The position numbers were made by a program, and so were the translations under genes. A stretch of 22,108 nucleotides of DNA from the NCBI GenBank assembly GCA_964467785.1, contig CAYXVB010000050.1, positions 1-22,108 on the forward strand. The letters are read 5' to 3'. Positions 21,074 to 22,108 of the stretch are shown piece by piece. Every line of letters starts with the position of its first letter. Positions within the stretch are counted from its first letter, which is position 1. Source of the DNA: CAYXVB01 sp964467785 (GTDB taxonomy: Bacteria > Bdellovibrionota > UBA1018). The notes under the pieces were generated by a model. The model was not told where the DNA came from, did not search any database, and saw nothing but the letters and a program-made list of their open reading frames with translations.

Positions 21074-21712
21074 TTAACGGGCTCCGAAATCCTGGACCCA
21101 GTATGCGATCCCGGCCTTGCTCATCGAGTAACCGATGCCGATCTCCTTGAATGAGGTATTGAGGAGATTGGCCCGGTGCCCGTCGCTGTTTTCCCAACCG
21201 GACATGACGGCGTCCGGAGTGGCATAGCCGTAGGCGATGTTCTCGCCATAACTCCGCCACGCGTATCTCGTTGCCGTGATGCGGGTCCCCGGACTGCTCC
21301 CGTCGAGCCCCGTGTGGCTAAAGAATCCATCCGTCGCCATCGCCTCAGCGTATGCCTGCGCGGCCCGGGTGAGCTGGGCATTCAGCAGGAGTGGCGCCTT
21401 GCCGTTCTTTGCGCGAAAGGCGTTGGTCCGATCAAAAACGGCTTGCTGGGTGGCGGATACGCCTCCAATCGAAATCGTCGGCTCCGGGTCAGGGCTCGCC
21501 ACCGGCGGCGTCGTCGGTGAGGGCGCGGGAGCCTTGCTTGGCGTGGCGGCGACGATGGGCCGACGAGTCCAGCCTCGACGACCAGAGGCGTCCTGACTGG
21601 TATCCACGTTCGTGCTCGTTCCTGAAAGATCGCTGTTACAGCCTGAGATGACGACCACGAGAGCGAATAAAGTCGCGGGTACCCCGCCAAAAATAAGATC
21701 CAATCGATTCAT
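21074..21712 (-). CDS. CAP/SCP-domain lipoprotein (PR-1-like)
   Basis: A 212-residue predicted lipoprotein: hydrophobic segment LFALVVVISGC with lipobox I-S-G-C25, a disordered Ser/Thr then Pro-rich linker (about 26-90, including PAPSPTTPPVASPDPEP), and a C-terminal CAP domain (about 95-212). CAP motifs are seen in order: FDRTNAFRAKNGKAPLLLNAQLTR, HTGLDGSSPGTRI, YGENIAYGY and GWENSDGHRANLLNTSFKEIGIGY. The paired His/Glu residues of the CAP cavity are present. Bacterial CAP proteins are extracytoplasmic; roles include lipid or metal binding and envelope maintenance. ATG 21712 has a perfect AAGGAGGT 8 nt upstream. It is convergent with the gene ending at 21054. Confidence 0.92.
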   Translation of the reverse strand: MNRLDLIFGGVPATLFALVVVISGCNSDLSGTSTNVDTSQDASGRRGWTRRPIVAATPSKAPAPSPTTPPVASPDPEPTISIGGVSATQQAVFDRTNAFRAKNGKAPLLLNAQLTRAAQAYAEAMATDGFFSHTGLDGSSPGTRITATRYAWRSYGENIAYGYATPDAVMSGWENSDGHRANLLNTSFKEIGIGYSMSKAGIAYWVQDFGAR

Positions 21713-21720
21713 GCTTGAAG

Positions 21721-21780
21721 ACCTCCTTACTCCAGAGTTCATTGGCCAGGCGATACAGGCGCCCAGGGTGCTCAGGAGGT
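21721..21780 (-). promoter_or_regulatory. Shine-Dalgarno and upstream anti-Shine-Dalgarno copy before the CAP gene
   Basis: On the minus strand AGGAGGT (21727-21721) is the ribosome-binding site of the CAP gene, and an exact complement ACCTCCT (21780-21774) lies 46 nt upstream. If the leader extends that far, the two could pair over 7 bp and block initiation. The start of transcription is not known. Confidence 0.35.
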
Positions 21781-21812
21781 ATTACGGATGGTGAACCAAT
21801 AAGTCTCGCCAT

Positions 21813-22108
21813 TCACCGCCGATGTTTGTTTTGCCGGGAAGAAGCGCTATTGCCCGCCCCGGGCGCTGCTTGCTCACTCGCTCGCGCCTTGAACTCCGAA
21901 TTCGACCCCGACCCCGAAGCCGACTTCGTCGATGCTCCCGCCCTGCTTTCCGGCCGCGTCAAAAAATCCGGCACATCCCGACGGCCACGCACGCTGTAAT
22001 CCTCGATCAAGGCCTGCTCGAGCGCCTCCCGCTCCACGCCAAGCTCAAGCGCGGTCTCATGCAGCGCGCGGGCAAGCGCCACGAGCGCGATCTTGTGAGT
22101 GCGCCGCA
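21813..22108 (-). CDS. C-terminal part of an unrecognised gene, 5' end beyond window
   Basis: The frame is open from the right edge to the TGA at 21815-21813; at least 98 residues are visible. The first part is helical (THKIALVALARALHETALELGV, then REALEQALIEDYSV), followed by RGRRDVPDFLTRP and a low-complexity tail rich in Ser, Ala, Gly and Glu ending in basic QNKHRR. A GTG at 22082 could start an 89-residue protein, but it has no ribosome-binding site and the frame and composition continue upstream, so a truncated longer gene is more likely. A GGTGAA/TTCACC dyad (21790-21817) overlaps the stop codon but lacks a T-tract. No function can be assigned. Confidence 0.5.
   Translation of the reverse strand, partial: RRTHKIALVALARALHETALELGVEREALEQALIEDYSVRGRRDVPDFLTRPESRAGASTKSASGSGSNSEFKARASEQAAPGAGNSASSRQNKHRR

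Noticed and set aside
21745..21762. GG-N10-GC sequence (minus strand) upstream of the CAP gene
   Set aside because: Only the invariant GG and GC and a few other bases match; too weak in GC-rich DNA.

Overview
GC-rich chromosomal DNA from a Gram-negative (diderm) bacterium. Evidence for a diderm is an AcrB-type RND efflux pump, Sec signal peptides, several lipoprotein signals and a c-type heme protein. Codon use and gene style (many small exported proteins, Pro/Thr-rich linkers, sigma-54 control) would fit a high-GC member of the former Deltaproteobacteria, such as Myxococcota or Bdellovibrionota. This placement is inference only. A run of exactly ten Ns at 8678-8687 marks a scaffold join, so this is a draft or metagenomic assembly. 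I saw no rRNA, tRNA, CRISPR array, transposase or phage gene.

Left part (1-6916), a stress and signalling island. On the minus strand lie a tandem-domain universal stress protein, a small eRF1-domain-3-like protein, a PAS histidine kinase and an NtrC-type sigma-54 response regulator that runs off the left edge. Divergent to them are a CBS-domain protein and a periplasmic CxxCH heme protein, followed by an Hsp20 small heat-shock protein. The most striking signal is a near-identical -24/-12 element, TGGC(A/G/C)CG-N4-ATGCT, placed correctly upstream of the usp operon (minus), the CBS gene (plus) and hsp20 (plus). A looser copy precedes the kinase. I infer a compact, self-contained sigma-54 regulon run by the kinase/regulator pair encoded inside it. 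The predicted hsp20 leader is only about 39 nt and can fold so that its Shine-Dalgarno sequence is fully paired, which suggests an RNA thermometer beneath the sigma-54 control.

Middle part (6919-12667). A minus-strand group encodes a three-TM membrane protein (broken by the assembly gap and an apparent frameshift), a small lipoprotein, a NUDIX hydrolase and a TehB-like methyltransferase. Divergent from it is an orphan RND pump permease whose strong sigma-70-type promoter places the transcription start at about the A of the ATG (putatively leaderless).

Right part (12668-22108), a mixture of cell-envelope and housekeeping genes. An AT-rich leader precedes a secreted von Willebrand A (MIDAS) protein. 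Then come a small exported charged protein (minus), TrmJ-type tRNA methyltransferase, Kup potassium transporter, a lipoprotein carrying a protein-glutaminase (protein deamidase) domain with an intact Cys-His-Asp set, two exported proteins of unknown function, a class I methyltransferase, a CAP/SCP-domain lipoprotein, and the 3' end of an unrecognised gene at the right edge.
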